A stretch of DNA of 64,000 nt from Halorubrum rubrum (GCF_024494685.1 NZ_JANHDM010000006.1:124001-188000), one strand, 5' to 3'; positions 50,735 through 59,817 are shown, counted from the first letter of the stretch. Notes: generated from the sequence alone by a model not told the origin. Translations and numbers: made by a program.

Positions 50735-51328
50735 ATGGCCGAGCAGCCCTCCGAGGAGCGTGGATCGGTCGAGGCGGCGGATACGGCTGGGCTGACCGAC
50801 GACGACGCCGACTCCGCCGACGCCGCCGTCGACGCGGACCTCAAGCGTCGGCTCCGGGAGGCGTACCTCAACGACGAGGAGGACGCGCTGGTCGTGACCG
50901 CGGTCCGAATGGACGGCGACGAGGTCGTCGTCGAGACCCGGCCGCCACACGGCGAGACGACCCACGTCGAGCGGTTCGACGCGCCGCGACACGGGTCGCT
51001 CGAGGAGTGTACGGAGTTCCTCGCGCTCCTCGAGGCCGCGGGCGTCTCCCCGCTCGATCTCGACGACCTCGTCGGCGCGCGCGTGCCGGCGACGTTCGAC
51101 CCCGAGACGGGGTGGCGCGTGAGGCGGGCGACCGATCGGACCGCAGCGGGTGACGCCGCAAGCGACGACTCCGACCCCGCAAACGCCCCGACTGCTCGGC
51201 GAACCGTCCGATCGGGGTGGTCGGCGACCGTCGCGTGGGTCCGCGAGTACCGCGACTGGGTGATCGCGGTCCTCTTGGTCGGCGGGGAACTGCTCTTCAT
51301 CGCGTTGATCGTCCTCCTGTTCGCGTGA
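50735..51328 (+). CDS. Tail-anchored membrane protein, unknown
   Basis: A 197-residue protein: an acidic Ala/Asp-rich N-terminus, a compact middle region at about 35-140 (LKRRLREAYLNDEEDALVVT, then FLALLEAAGVSPLDLDDLVG), a polar linker and a single C-terminal helix (WVIAVLLVGGELLFIALIVL) that ends the protein. The topology suggests a cytoplasmic domain tethered to the membrane. No motif gives a function. The ATG at 50735 is preferred over one 51 bases upstream, which would lie in the promoter region. Confidence 0.7.
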   Translation: MAEQPSEERGSVEAADTAGLTDDDADSADAAVDADLKRRLREAYLNDEEDALVVTAVRMDGDEVVVETRPPHGETTHVERFDAPRHGSLEECTEFLALLEAAGVSPLDLDDLVGARVPATFDPETGWRVRRATDRTAAGDAASDDSDPANAPTARRTVRSGWSATVAWVREYRDWVIAVLLVGGELLFIALIVLLFA

Positions 51329-51359
51329 GTCGGCGCGGGCCGCCAAGCAACCGAACGGC

Positions 51360-53204
51360 TCAGATCCCCCAGATCGCGACGATCCCGAGGGTGGTCACGA
51401 CCGAGAGCAGGAGCTGGAGCGGGCCGCCGACGCGCAGGAAGTCGGCGAACTCGTAGCCGCCGGGGCCGTACACCATCAGATTCGTCTGGTAGCCGACCGG
51501 CGTCATGAAGGAGGTCGCGGACGCGAAGGTCACGGCGAGCAGGAACGTGAATCCGTCGGCGTCGAGCCTCGCCGCCGCGTCGACCGCGATCGGGATCATC
51601 AACACGATCGTCGCCACCGGCGTGATCACGTTCGCGAGCAGGCCCGTGACGACGTAGAACAACAGCAGCACGGCCACGAGCGGGAGCACGGAGCCGGTCG
51701 CCACGAGCGCCTCGGCGAGGAGCGCGGCTCCGCCGGTCGCCTCCATCGCGAGTCCGAGCGGGATCACCCCGGCCAGGAGGAAGACGACGTTCCAAGAGAC
51801 GGCGTCGTAGGCGTCCGCCGAGGAGAGACAGCCCGTGACGACCATCGCGAACACCCCGCCGAGCGCGGCGATCACGATCGGGAGGACGTCGAGGGCGGCC
51901 AGCCCGACCACGGCGACCATGATCGCGACGGCGACGGGCGTCTCCGGCGAGAGCGGGGCGAGCGCCCCCGCGTCCGCCTCGTCGAGCCGGTCGAGCGCGT
52001 CCTCGGGGATCACGAGGAGGTCGTCGCCCTCGGCGAAGTACTCGACCGACTCCGGCGTGGTCTGAACCAGGAGCAGGTCGCCGGCCTCCAGAGGGACCTC
52101 CCCGACGCCGGTCCGGATCAGGTCGCTCCCCCGCCGGATCGCGAGCACCGTCATGCCGTGGAACGCCTCCAAGCGGGACTCGGAGAGGGTTTCGCCGAGG
52201 AACCGCGACGTCTCGGGGACGACGGCCTTCCCGAGCCGGTCTGGCGAGTCGGCGTCGGCGAACGTCTCCGCCGTGACCCCGCCGCGGTCGGCGCGCTCCA
52301 GCCCGAACCGCCGCCGCAGCCGGTTCACCGCGGTCCGCGAGCCGTTGACGACGACCACGTCGCCGGGTCGAAACCGCTGGTCGGTCTCCGCGGCGAGGAA
52401 CGTCTCCCCGTTTCGCCGGATCTGAAGCGGGGTCACGGCCGCGTCGGTCCGGTCGTCCAGCCGCTCGATCGGGCGATCGACCAGCGGCGACTCCGGGCCG
52501 ACCTCGAGTTCCGCGAGGAAGTCCTCGAGCTCGAACTCCTCGACCAGGTCCGCGTCGACCGGGATCCGCGCCGGGGTGAGCCACCGGCCGACGGTCATGA
52601 GGTACGCCAGCCCGACGACGAGCACGACCGCGCCGAGCGCGGTGAACTCGAACATCCCGATCGGTCCCCGGTCGAGCAACGTGGCGGCGAACTCGCTGGC
52701 CAGCAGGTTCGTCGAGGTGCCGATCAGCGTCAGCGTGCCGCCGAGGATCGCGGCGTATGACAGCGGCAGGAGGAGCTTCGAGGGGGAGACGCCGGTCTCG
52801 CGCGCCAGGTCGGTGATCATCGGGATGAACACCGCGACGACCGGGGTGTTGTTTATGAGCCCCGCGATCGGACCGGTAGTCCCGATCGTCGCCGCCAGCG
52901 CGCGCGTCTCGCTGCCGCGGGTGATCCGCGCGAGGTGGATCCCGAGCCGCTGGACCAGTCCCGTCCGCTGGACCCCGGCGCTCAGCATGTACATCGCCAC
53001 GATGGTGACCGTCGCGGTGTTCGCGAACCCGGAGATGGCCGCGCGCGCTCCGACGCCGGTCCACGGCTCCAAGGCCGCGAGCGCGACGACGATCCCGATC
53101 GCGGTGACGTCGTTGGGGATGACCTCGGAGACGAACAGCGCCAGCGCGACGCCGATCAGCGCGAAGACGACGAGCGCGGCGGTCGGAACGCCGGCGAGAG
53201 CCAT
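51360..53204 (-). CDS. SLC13-type permease with two TrkA-C (RCK_C) domains
   Basis: A 614-residue polytopic transporter of the DASS/ArsB-like ion-transporter superfamily. It has an N-terminal half with helices (LVVFALIGVALALFVSEVIP, YMLSAGVQRTGLVQRLG) and a central cytoplasmic insert at about 205-390 with two TrkA-C modules (VTPLQIRRNGETFLAAETDQ, FHGMTVLAIRRGSDLIRTGV). A C-terminal half of helices follows, including the hairpin-like SATSFMTPVGYQTNLMVYGP. The SNT-like motif in GTSTNLLASEF and the TPVGYQTN motif bind Na+ and carboxylate or sulfate in relatives. The substrate is not certain. Confidence 0.88.
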   Translation of the reverse strand: MALAGVPTAALVVFALIGVALALFVSEVIPNDVTAIGIVVALAALEPWTGVGARAAISGFANTATVTIVAMYMLSAGVQRTGLVQRLGIHLARITRGSETRALAATIGTTGPIAGLINNTPVVAVFIPMITDLARETGVSPSKLLLPLSYAAILGGTLTLIGTSTNLLASEFAATLLDRGPIGMFEFTALGAVVLVVGLAYLMTVGRWLTPARIPVDADLVEEFELEDFLAELEVGPESPLVDRPIERLDDRTDAAVTPLQIRRNGETFLAAETDQRFRPGDVVVVNGSRTAVNRLRRRFGLERADRGGVTAETFADADSPDRLGKAVVPETSRFLGETLSESRLEAFHGMTVLAIRRGSDLIRTGVGEVPLEAGDLLLVQTTPESVEYFAEGDDLLVIPEDALDRLDEADAGALAPLSPETPVAVAIMVAVVGLAALDVLPIVIAALGGVFAMVVTGCLSSADAYDAVSWNVVFLLAGVIPLGLAMEATGGAALLAEALVATGSVLPLVAVLLLFYVVTGLLANVITPVATIVLMIPIAVDAAARLDADGFTFLLAVTFASATSFMTPVGYQTNLMVYGPGGYEFADFLRVGGPLQLLLSVVTTLGIVAIWGI

Positions 53205-53374
53205 GACCTACCACAGTCGGACCGGCGGTATATCGTTTCGGTCGAGCGCGGCAACGCGACTGTTCGCGGCAGCACGGCTGTTGGCGGCGGAGCGGTCGCT
53301 CGGAACGGAGCTACCCTCGCGGCGAAGCGGTCGCTCGCCCCTCGGCGTGCGACTCGGAGAAGCGGCGCGTCGTA

Positions 53375-53659
53375 CTATTCGATGTGGCCTTCACGGCGGA
53401 GCTGGTCGGCCTGGTCGTCGGTGTAGCGCCACTCGACGTTGGCCTTCTCGTCCTGCCAGGACCACGGCTCCGCGAGGACGACGTCGCCCTCGTTGATCCA
53501 CGTGCGATACTTCATTCGACCGGGGATCCGCCCCAGCCGCTCCTTGCCGTCCACACACCGGAGGCGGACGTGGTTGCCGCCGAGGTGCTCGGTCACGACG
53601 GCGAACACTTCGTCATCTGAGGGCATTCGGAGGTTCCGACGCCCGGATTCTTCGCTCAC
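53375..53659 (-). CDS. eif1A: Translation initiation factor aIF1A
   Basis: A 94-residue OB-fold protein that stabilises initiator binding on the small ribosomal subunit. The family stretch is [20 protein letters not shown], then [20 protein letters not shown] and [19 protein letters not shown]. The start is a GTG at 53659 ([13 protein letters not shown]). The basic N-terminal tail belongs to the family, and a minus-strand TATA (TTATA at 53684-53688) lies about 27 bases ahead, implying a leaderless mRNA. A start at 53626 would remove that tail. Confidence 0.93.
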   Translation of the reverse strand: MSEESGRRNLRMPSDDEVFAVVTEHLGGNHVRLRCVDGKERLGRIPGRMKYRTWINEGDVVLAEPWSWQDEKANVEWRYTDDQADQLRREGHIE

Positions 53660-53788
53660 GCCGTTCGGTAGGAGGCACGTCCGTATAAGTGGTGGGAGAC
53701 GCGAGCGCGCGAGAACCATGGGTATCGGTGTCATGACACGGTGTCTGTGTCACGAGAGGCGCTGCCATGCGTTCGGGACCATCGGGAG

Positions 53789-54328
53789 TCACCCGAAAAC
53801 GACGTCGACCTGCGCGCGCGTCTCCGCCTCGTCGCCGGAGTTGTCGACGACGACCACGTCACCGTCCGTACCGCGGGCGGAGTCGTCCGCGTCGATCCGA
53901 TCGAACGTCTCCTTGAAGTGGAGGTGGACGTCGAAGTCGGCGTCGCTTATCCCGTCGCGGCGGCGGATCCGCTCCTCGACGACGGATTCCTCGCACTCGA
54001 CTTTCACGAGCGCGAACCGGTCGGCCGCGCGGTCCGCGGTCTCGCTCGCGGCGACACGGAACCGCTCGTCCGCGAACGTGGCGTCGAGGACGATCGACTC
54101 CCCCTCGGCCACGCGATCGCGGGCGCGGTCGAGGAGCTCATCGTACACCGCCTCGGTCTCCTCCTCGGCGTAGGTCGGCTCGGGAAACAGCTCCTTGCGG
54201 ATCACGTCCGTGCGCAGGACCCGTCCGTCGACGTGTTCGGCCACCCGTTCCGCGACCGTCGTCTTCCCGACGCCCGGCAGCCCGCAGACGACGACGAGAT
54301 CCCCCGTCCCGGATCCGTCCTGACTCAT
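53789..54328 (-). CDS. P-loop kinase-like ATPase (AAA_33 type)
   Basis: A 179-residue single-domain P-loop protein: Walker A VVVCGLPGVGKTTVAER, then LRTDVIRKELFPEPTY (a kinase-like substrate Asp-x-x-Arg) and IVLDATFADERFRVAASE as in the AAA_33 family. A late Arg-rich lid is EERIRRRDGISDADFDVH. Relatives phosphorylate small molecules or RNA ends; the substrate is unknown. The start at 54328 (MSQDGSGTGDL) was chosen because upstream sequence in this frame is the translated 27-bp tandem repeat. Confidence 0.82.
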   Translation of the reverse strand: MSQDGSGTGDLVVVCGLPGVGKTTVAERVAEHVDGRVLRTDVIRKELFPEPTYAEEETEAVYDELLDRARDRVAEGESIVLDATFADERFRVAASETADRAADRFALVKVECEESVVEERIRRRDGISDADFDVHLHFKETFDRIDADDSARGTDGDVVVVDNSGDEAETRAQVDVVFG

Positions 54329-54384
54329 TCGAGAGGAGGGTCCGTCGAGACGCACATGAACCTTCCCCTCGGCCGGCGGAGGCC

Positions 54385-54465
54385 GGACCGGGCGAGCCGG
54401 GGGCGGTGAGCGGACCGGGCGAGCCGGGGGCGGTGAGCGGACCGGGCGAGCCGGGGGCGGTGAGC
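54385..54465. repeat. 27-bp tandem repeat, three perfect copies
   Basis: Three identical 27-base units starting GGACCGGGCGAGCCGGGGGC follow each other at 54385-54411, 54412-54438 and 54439-54465, with a partial fourth. They lie between the divergent kinase and small membrane-protein genes. Perfect identity suggests recent slippage; the copy number is probably variable. Confidence 0.92.
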
Positions 54466-54526
54466 GGACCGAGCGACCGGGCGATCGAGCGAAGCCTTCA
54501 AATCTCGTCCGGGCGACCGCACTCTC

Positions 54527-54652
54527 ATGGACGCACTCACCTTCGAGCAGGAGACGGAGCACCTCTCGCCGATCGTCGTCGTCGCGACGATCGCGTTGAT
54601 CGCCGTCTTCGTCGTCGGGCTGATCTATCAGGCGGTCGGCCTCGCGGTATGA
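54527..54652 (+). CDS. 41-residue membrane peptide coupled to carbonic anhydrase
   Basis: A short gene: MDALTFEQETEHLSPI then a hydrophobic helix (VVVATIALIAVFVVGLIY, about 17-34) and a short end QAVGLAV. The TGA overlaps the ATG of the carbonic anhydrase gene (ATGA), which is strong evidence that the frame is translated. Codon third positions are GC-rich as in neighbouring genes. A single-pass helix with an acidic N-terminus could anchor or regulate the anhydrase, but that is inference. No family recognised. Confidence 0.65.
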   Translation: MDALTFEQETEHLSPIVVVATIALIAVFVVGLIYQAVGLAV

Positions 54653-55344
54653 GCCGCGAACTCCTCGCCGAACTGCTCGACCGCAACGACGACCACGTCG
54701 CCGCGCTCGCGAACGACGCGTTCGACGGCCAGCGCGACGCCCAGCGGCCGCCGGTCGTCTCCGTCTGTTGTTCCGACTCGCGCGTCTCCCAGGAGGGCAT
54801 GTGGGCGGTCGACCGACCGGGATTCCTCTTCACCGCCGGCAACATCGGCAACCGGGTCGGCGTGGCGGTGGACGGCGGCCACGTCCTCGACGGCAGCGTC
54901 GCGTACCCCCTTGAGTACACCGACACGGGCGTGCTCGCAGTCGTCGGCCACACCGGCTGCGGCGCGGTCGGCGCGGCGCTCGACGCGGTCCGAACCGGGG
55001 CGTATCCGGAGCAGCCGGGGGTCAGGGCGGACGTCGAGGAACTCGTCCCGATCGTCGAGGCGGGGCTCGACGACCCCGCCGTCGTCGACGGCAACGAGGA
55101 CGTCTCCGTGCGGAACCGGCTCGTCGAGCACAACGTCCACGAGCAGGTCGCCTTCGCCGTCGAGGACGCCGGCGTCGACGCCGACGTGTACGGGTTCGTC
55201 TACGACTTCCACGGGGCGTACGGCGACCGCGACGGGGCGACGTACCTGGTGAACGCGAACGGCGACCGTGAAATCGACGCGCTCCGTGAACTGGCCGGCG
55301 GGAAGCGCGCGGACCGCGTCGGGAGCCTCCTCGCCGACGACTGA
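54649..55344 (+). CDS. Beta-class carbonic anhydrase
   Basis: Interconverts CO2 and bicarbonate. The 231-residue product has the zinc and catalytic residues of the beta class: Cys and Asp-x-Arg in SVCCSDSRVSQ, and His-x-x-Cys in AVVGHTGCGAVGAAL. The dimer motif GFLFTAGNIGNRV is present. Translation probably depends on the overlapping 41-residue membrane peptide upstream. The protein itself has no membrane segment. Confidence 0.95.
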   Translation: MSRELLAELLDRNDDHVAALANDAFDGQRDAQRPPVVSVCCSDSRVSQEGMWAVDRPGFLFTAGNIGNRVGVAVDGGHVLDGSVAYPLEYTDTGVLAVVGHTGCGAVGAALDAVRTGAYPEQPGVRADVEELVPIVEAGLDDPAVVDGNEDVSVRNRLVEHNVHEQVAFAVEDAGVDADVYGFVYDFHGAYGDRDGATYLVNANGDREIDALRELAGGKRADRVGSLLADD

Positions 55345-55388
55345 GCCGGAAGCGGCGCGGATCCCTCCCGACCGCATCCGACAGTCGT

Positions 55389-56654
55389 ATGCCGCCACCG
55401 GCCGAATCACCGGTGATGGACCGCCGAGTCCTGTTCGCGATCCTGATCCTGTTCGCCGGCGGCGCGACCGGCGTCGGCGTCGCCACGTTCGCGTTCGTCG
55501 GTTTCGACGACGCGAACACCGAAGCCACGGTCGTCTGGAAGTCCGAACCCGCCGCGGGCGACGACGGTACCGGGACCGCGACCGTCGACGTCGACGGCGA
55601 GACCAGGGTCGTCCAGCCGACCGTCGAGGGCGGCGACCGCGCCGTTCGCGCCGTGACTCCGGGCGAGGGACGGGCGTGGACGACGCGGATATCTGGGGAC
55701 GCGGACGGGAGCGACGGGAACGATGGTGACCCGGTCGCCGTGAGTCGGCTCGAAACCGGCACGCTCACCGGGGATCCGGTGGTCGCACTGACGACCGCGC
55801 GCGGCGAACTCGTCGTGTTGAACGCCACCGACGGCGACGAGCGGTTCGTCGTCGATCTCGAGGGCTCCGGCGGCGTCGTTCCGACGATCGGCGATCCGAC
55901 CGGCGACGGCGCGAACCTCGTGGTCGCGACCACCACGGACGGCTCGGTGCTCGCGGTCGGCGCCGACGGCGACCAGGTCTTCGAGGCGTCGATCGACGGA
56001 CGGGTCGAACGACGGCCGCTCGTCGTCGAACCCGATCCCGACCCCGACGGGCGCGAGGACCCGATCCCCGGCGGCGTCGCGGTGTCGACGGCGGGAACGT
56101 CCCCCGGAACCGTTCACCTCCTCGACGAGTCGGGCGAGGCGCGCTGGACGGCGACCCCGACGGTGACGGCGGTCGACTGGACCGTCGCGGAGACGCGGCG
56201 CGGCCCGATCCTGTCGCTCGGCGGCTCCGACGGGACCCTTGAGGCGCTGGAGGTCGCGGACGGCTCCTCGCGGTACGAGGTCGGCCTCCAGGACCGTCCC
56301 GTCGCCGTGGGTGACGCCAACGGCGGGCAGATCCTCGTCGGCGGCGTCGGGAGCGTCTGGGCGGTCAACTTACTCGACGGCGAGGTCATCTGGAAACAAC
56401 AGTACGGCGGGCAGACCCGCGTGAACGCGCCCGGCGTCGGAGACGTCGCCGGCGACGACACGCCGGAATCCGCCGCGGTCAATCGGGAGGGCGAGGTGCT
56501 GGGGTTGACCCGCAACGGCGAGGTCGTCGTCCGTGGAGGGATCCCGGAGACGGTCGTGTACGCGGGCCCGCTTTTCGCCGACGCGAACGACGACGGGACC
56601 GACGAGATCCTCGTCGTCGACCGGAACGGCGTCGTGCGGGCGTTGTCGACGTAG
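55389..56654 (+). CDS. Exported PQQ-like beta-propeller protein
   Basis: A 421-residue protein with one N-terminal membrane helix (VLFAILILFAGGATGVGVATF, about 14-34). An external domain of repeated beta-propeller blades follows: GTLTGDPVVALTTARGELVV, LVVATTTDGSVLAVGADGDQ and GQILVGGVGSVWAVNLLDGE, with W and DG repeats of the PQQ/FG-GAP kind. The last blade reads ADANDDGTDEILVVDRNG, an FG-GAP-like Ca-binding loop. No PQQ enzyme residues were identified, so it is likely a binding or assembly protein. The start is 55389 or 55416. Confidence 0.78.
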   Translation: MPPPAESPVMDRRVLFAILILFAGGATGVGVATFAFVGFDDANTEATVVWKSEPAAGDDGTGTATVDVDGETRVVQPTVEGGDRAVRAVTPGEGRAWTTRISGDADGSDGNDGDPVAVSRLETGTLTGDPVVALTTARGELVVLNATDGDERFVVDLEGSGGVVPTIGDPTGDGANLVVATTTDGSVLAVGADGDQVFEASIDGRVERRPLVVEPDPDPDGREDPIPGGVAVSTAGTSPGTVHLLDESGEARWTATPTVTAVDWTVAETRRGPILSLGGSDGTLEALEVADGSSRYEVGLQDRPVAVGDANGGQILVGGVGSVWAVNLLDGEVIWKQQYGGQTRVNAPGVGDVAGDDTPESAAVNREGEVLGLTRNGEVVVRGGIPETVVYAGPLFADANDDGTDEILVVDRNGVVRALST

Positions 56655-56896
56655 CGGCGAGTCACGCGACGGCGCTCGGCAGATCGCGTTGCGGGTTCGC
56701 CCCGCTCACGTACGGCTTACGCGCTCGTTCATATACGCCGAGAAACGGATGATCGGATGACGACGAGGGGATGGTCGGCGTGTTTCACCGGAAACGAGGT
56801 GTGTCAACGAGGCGGGCGCTAGGCGGTCGTCGGGTGGTCCCGGCGAAGAACCGGCCGGGGTCGGCCGTCGGCAGGGTGTCGAGGTCGGCGTTCGTC

Positions 56897-57376
56897 TCAG
56901 TGATCCTCGTCTTCGTACACCCACGCCGCGGTGTCGAGGGCGTACTCGACGAGGTCGTCGTCGTCGAAGAACAGGTCGATCTCGCGTTCGTTCGCGCCCT
57001 CGTCCTCGTGGTCCGACGCGTGGATCACGTTGTGACCGAGGTCGAGCCCGAAGTCGCCGCGGATCGTGCCGGGCGCGGACTCGGCGGGGTCGGTCTCGCC
57101 GACCATCGCGCGGACCTGCCGGGTCGCGTCCGCGCCCTCCCAGACCATCGCGAAGACGGGTCCGGAGGTGATGAACTCGACGAGGCCGTCGAAAAAGGGC
57201 TTGTCGGCGTGTTCGCCGTAGTGTTCGTGGGCGAGATCCTCGTCGATGCGCATGAACTTGCCGCCGACGAGCTTCAGCCCGCGCTCCTCGAATCGGGAGA
57301 CGATCTCGCCGATGAGCCCGCGCTGGACCCCGTCGGGCTTGACCATCACGAAGGTGCGCTCGTCGTGGTGGCTCAT
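56897..57376 (-). CDS. ndk: Nucleoside-diphosphate kinase
   Basis: A 159-residue NDP kinase. The N-terminus is [20 protein letters not shown] and the phospho-His motif is [12 protein letters not shown]. Other active-site residues appear in [21 protein letters not shown] few extra residues follow at the end ([18 protein letters not shown]). It is the last gene of an operon with L7Ae, S28e and L24e, separated by no spacing, as found in many haloarchaea. Co-expression with ribosomal proteins matches its role in GTP supply. Confidence 0.96.
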   Translation of the reverse strand: MSHHDERTFVMVKPDGVQRGLIGEIVSRFEERGLKLVGGKFMRIDEDLAHEHYGEHADKPFFDGLVEFITSGPVFAMVWEGADATRQVRAMVGETDPAESAPGTIRGDFGLDLGHNVIHASDHEDEGANEREIDLFFDDDDLVEYALDTAAWVYEDEDH

Positions 57377-57565
57377 CTACTCGCCACCCTCGTTGCGCCC
57401 CTCCTCGGTCCACTCGAGGTCGCGCGCCTCGCGGCCGAGGAAGTAGTTCTTCTCCGCCTTCGAGTCGACGAAGTGGAGGATCTGTCCGTTCGTCTTCACG
57501 AACATCGTGCCCGTGCCGGGCTCGATCTCCTCGCCGGTGTAGTCACAGGTGCGTGTCTCGACCAT
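57377..57565 (-). CDS. rpl24e: Ribosomal protein L24e
   Basis: A 62-residue zinc-binding ribosomal protein: RTCDYTGEEIEPGTGTMFVK, then ILHFVDSKAEKNYFLGREAR, in family order. Only one Cys is present in this copy where a four-Cys finger occurs in some homologues, which is common in halophiles. It is encoded between S28e and Ndk, with the stop next to the ndk ATG. Confidence 0.94.
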   Translation of the reverse strand: MVETRTCDYTGEEIEPGTGTMFVKTNGQILHFVDSKAEKNYFLGREARDLEWTEEGRNEGGE

Positions 57566-57568
57566 GGG

Positions 57569-57793
57569 TTATCGCCCTCCGATGGCGTCGGCGTCGCGCT
57601 GGGTCTCGCGCAACTGGAGTACGTCGCCCAGCCGGACGGGACCCAGGACGTTCCGCGTGATGATCCGTCCCTGGTTCGATCCCTCCTGGATGCGGCATTT
57701 GACCTGCATGGCCTCGCCGTGCATCCCGGTCTTGCCGACGACCTCGATCACCTCGGCGGTGGTCGAATCGCCGGTTCCCTCTTCTGCGCTCAT
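57569..57793 (-). CDS. rps28e: Ribosomal protein S28e
   Basis: A 74-residue small-subunit protein with the OB-fold-like family sequence [20 protein letters not shown], then [20 protein letters not shown] and the C-terminal [17 protein letters not shown]. The N-terminal dozen residues are acidic. Located six bases after L7Ae and three before L24e in the operon. Confidence 0.95.
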   Translation of the reverse strand: MSAEEGTGDSTTAEVIEVVGKTGMHGEAMQVKCRIQEGSNQGRIITRNVLGPVRLGDVLQLRETQRDADAIGGR

Positions 57794-57799
57794 GGGTGG

Positions 57800-58162
57800 T
57801 TATCGGAGCTCCGCGACCTTCTCGCCGATGTCCTCGATGTCGTCTGCGGCGTCGCCGGCCTCGACGACGGCGGCGGCGGCGGAGCCGACCTCGAGGCCCG
57901 CGGCGTGGCCGACCTCGTCCTGGGTGTCGACGAAGACGACCGGGATCCCCTTCTCCTCGGCGAGCTCGGGGAGGTGCATCACGATCTCCTCGGGCGAGAC
58001 GTCCTCGGCGACGAGGACGAGCTTCGCGTTGCCGCGCTCGACGGACTTGGTGGTCTCGTTCGTTCCCTTCTTTACGGTACCGGTGTCTCGGGCGACCTCG
58101 AACGCCTCGAGCGATCGCTCGGCGAGGTCGGCCGGGGTGTCGTAGTCTACGTAAACTGGCAT
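57800..58162 (-). CDS. rpl7ae: Ribosomal protein L7Ae
   Basis: A 120-residue K-turn RNA-binding protein, part of the large subunit and of box C/D, H/ACA and RNase P particles. The RNA-contact motif is [20 protein letters not shown] and the core is [20 protein letters not shown]. It is the first gene of L7Ae-S28e-L24e-Ndk. The promoter candidate on the minus strand (TTTTATGC, about 58280-58286) would leave a leader of about 95 bases, unusually long here (see findings). Confidence 0.96.
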   Translation of the reverse strand: MPVYVDYDTPADLAERSLEAFEVARDTGTVKKGTNETTKSVERGNAKLVLVAEDVSPEEIVMHLPELAEEKGIPVVFVDTQDEVGHAAGLEVGSAAAAVVEAGDAADDIEDIGEKVAELR

Positions 58163-58425
58163 GTGTTGTTCACCTATGTCCTCCGTGTGGGCTCGCGTGT
58201 CCGTCCCGTGGTCGGTCCCTATCGGAACGGCACATCATCGACCCCACAGAGGGTGTACACCGGGATACTCTTGGACAGCATAAAAGCGCTTTCAAAGCGC
58301 TCGGGAGGCGTGCGAGGGCGTGACGGGGAGATTCGGATCACGGCGGGGACGGCTCGCCGCTCGCGAGTCGCCCGCGATCCGCTTGCGATCGTTTTTGTTC
58401 GCTCCCCTCGGAGGGCCGCCCACGC
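58163..58425. promoter_or_regulatory. Divergent region L7Ae operon / 5'-nucleotidase
   Basis: The left part is the probable long leader of the L7Ae operon (about 58163-58257) with its TATA at 58280-58286. Two AAAGCGCT elements flank one another at about 58284-58298. The right part precedes the nucleotidase gene with TATA-like CGTTTTTGTT at about 58390-58399. No gene is seen. Confidence 0.45.
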
Positions 58426-59817
58426 ATGGCTCGTCTCCTCCACTACTCCGACATCGAGAACGTCTTCGACGTCCCCGAACGGGCGGCCCGGCTGGCCGGC
58501 CGGATCCGCGACCTCGACGGCCCCGACGCCGCGGTCGTCGCCACCGGCGACACCACCGCGCCCGGCGTCCTCTCGCTGGTCGCGAAGGGCCGCCAGACGA
58601 TCGACTTCTACGCGGCCACCGACACCCTCCTCGACACGTTCGGCAACCACGAGTTCGACTACGGTCCCGACGCCCTCCGCGGACTCGTCGACGACGCGCC
58701 GATCGAGTTCGTCTCCGCGAACGTCCGCGACGAGGACGGCGAGCCCTTCGGCCGTCGGGAGGGGGTCGTCCCGTGGACGACCCGCGCCGTCGACGGCGCG
58801 ACCGTGGGGTTCGTGGGCGTCACCGACCCCGCGACCGACTCGCTCAACCCGATGGCCGCGCCGCTCTCGTTCGACGACCCGGTCGCGGCCGCGCGCGAGG
58901 CGCTCGACGACCTCGCACGCGAGGGGCCCGAGGTCGACCACCGGGTCGTCCTCTCACACCTCGGCGGCGGCGACGACGACCTCGCCCGCGAGCTCGACGT
59001 GGACGTGGTTCTCGGCGGCCACGTCCACAGCCGCCGGAACGACCGCGTCGACGGGACCCTCCTCGTCCGGCCGGGCGTGAACGGCGAGGCCGTCGCCGAG
59101 GTCGACCTCGGCGACCCGGCGGACCCCGACGCCCCCGCCACGGCGACGCTGTACGAGCCCGACGGAGCCGAGCCGCACGCGAACCTCGAGGGGGCGCTCG
59201 CCGAGCGGATGGGCGCGGCCGACCTCGGCGAGGTCGTCGACCGCGTCGCGGAGCCGATCGAACGGACCGGCGCGGTCGTCCACGGCGGGGAGTGCCGCGT
59301 CGGCAACTTCGTCGCCGACGCGTTCCGGTGGGCGCACGACGCCGACGTGGGGCTCTCGAACGCCGGGGGGCTCCGGCAGGGCGACCCGTGGACGGGCGAG
59401 GTGACGAAGGCGGACCTCATCAGCCTCATCCCCTTCGAGGAGCCGGTCGTGCTCACGTCGGTCACCGGCGAGGAGCTACGGGCCGTCCTCCGGGAGATGG
59501 CCGCGCCCGACGTCGACTTCGGCGAGGACGACTGGTGGCACGGCCACGTCTCGAACGCGCGGGTCGTCTGGGACGCCGCCGCGGAGGAGATAGTCGAGGC
59601 GACCGTCGACGGCGACGCGATCGACCCGGACGCCCGGTACGCCGTCGCCACCTCCGAGTACCTGCTCCACTCGGACCACGAGTACCCGACGCTCGAGGAA
59701 CGCCACCGAGTCGGCGAGGCCGACATCCAGTACGAGGTGCTCGCCGACTTCGCCCGCGAGCGCGGGATCGACCCCGAGATCGAGGGCCGGATCGAGATCC
59801 GGAACCGGGAGGAGTGA
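58426..59817 (+). CDS. 5'-nucleotidase/UshA-like metallophosphatase
   Basis: A 463-residue enzyme with the two-domain 5'-nucleotidase plan. The metallophosphatase domain (about 1-215) has VVATGDTTAPG, GNHEFDYGPD, LSHLGGGDDDL and LGGHVHSRR as metal sites. The C-terminal specificity domain (from about 240) includes the nucleoside clamp GNFVADAFRWAHDADVGLSN, then LRQGDPWTGEV. There is no signal peptide, so it is likely cytoplasmic, unlike bacterial UshA. The opening LLHYSDIENVFD replaces the usual D-x-H of the first motif with YSDIE, so that site is slightly altered. The nucleotide substrate is unknown. Confidence 0.88.
   Translation: MARLLHYSDIENVFDVPERAARLAGRIRDLDGPDAAVVATGDTTAPGVLSLVAKGRQTIDFYAATDTLLDTFGNHEFDYGPDALRGLVDDAPIEFVSANVRDEDGEPFGRREGVVPWTTRAVDGATVGFVGVTDPATDSLNPMAAPLSFDDPVAAAREALDDLAREGPEVDHRVVLSHLGGGDDDLARELDVDVVLGGHVHSRRNDRVDGTLLVRPGVNGEAVAEVDLGDPADPDAPATATLYEPDGAEPHANLEGALAERMGAADLGEVVDRVAEPIERTGAVVHGGECRVGNFVADAFRWAHDADVGLSNAGGLRQGDPWTGEVTKADLISLIPFEEPVVLTSVTGEELRAVLREMAAPDVDFGEDDWWHGHVSNARVVWDAAAEEIVEATVDGDAIDPDARYAVATSEYLLHSDHEYPTLEERHRVGEADIQYEVLADFARERGIDPEIEGRIEIRNREE

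Noticed and set aside
53728-53739. 12-bp palindrome GTGTCATGACAC upstream of aIF1A
   Set aside because: It lies about 70 bases ahead of the gene and upstream of its TATA box without a second copy or spacing that would support an operator. Likely chance.
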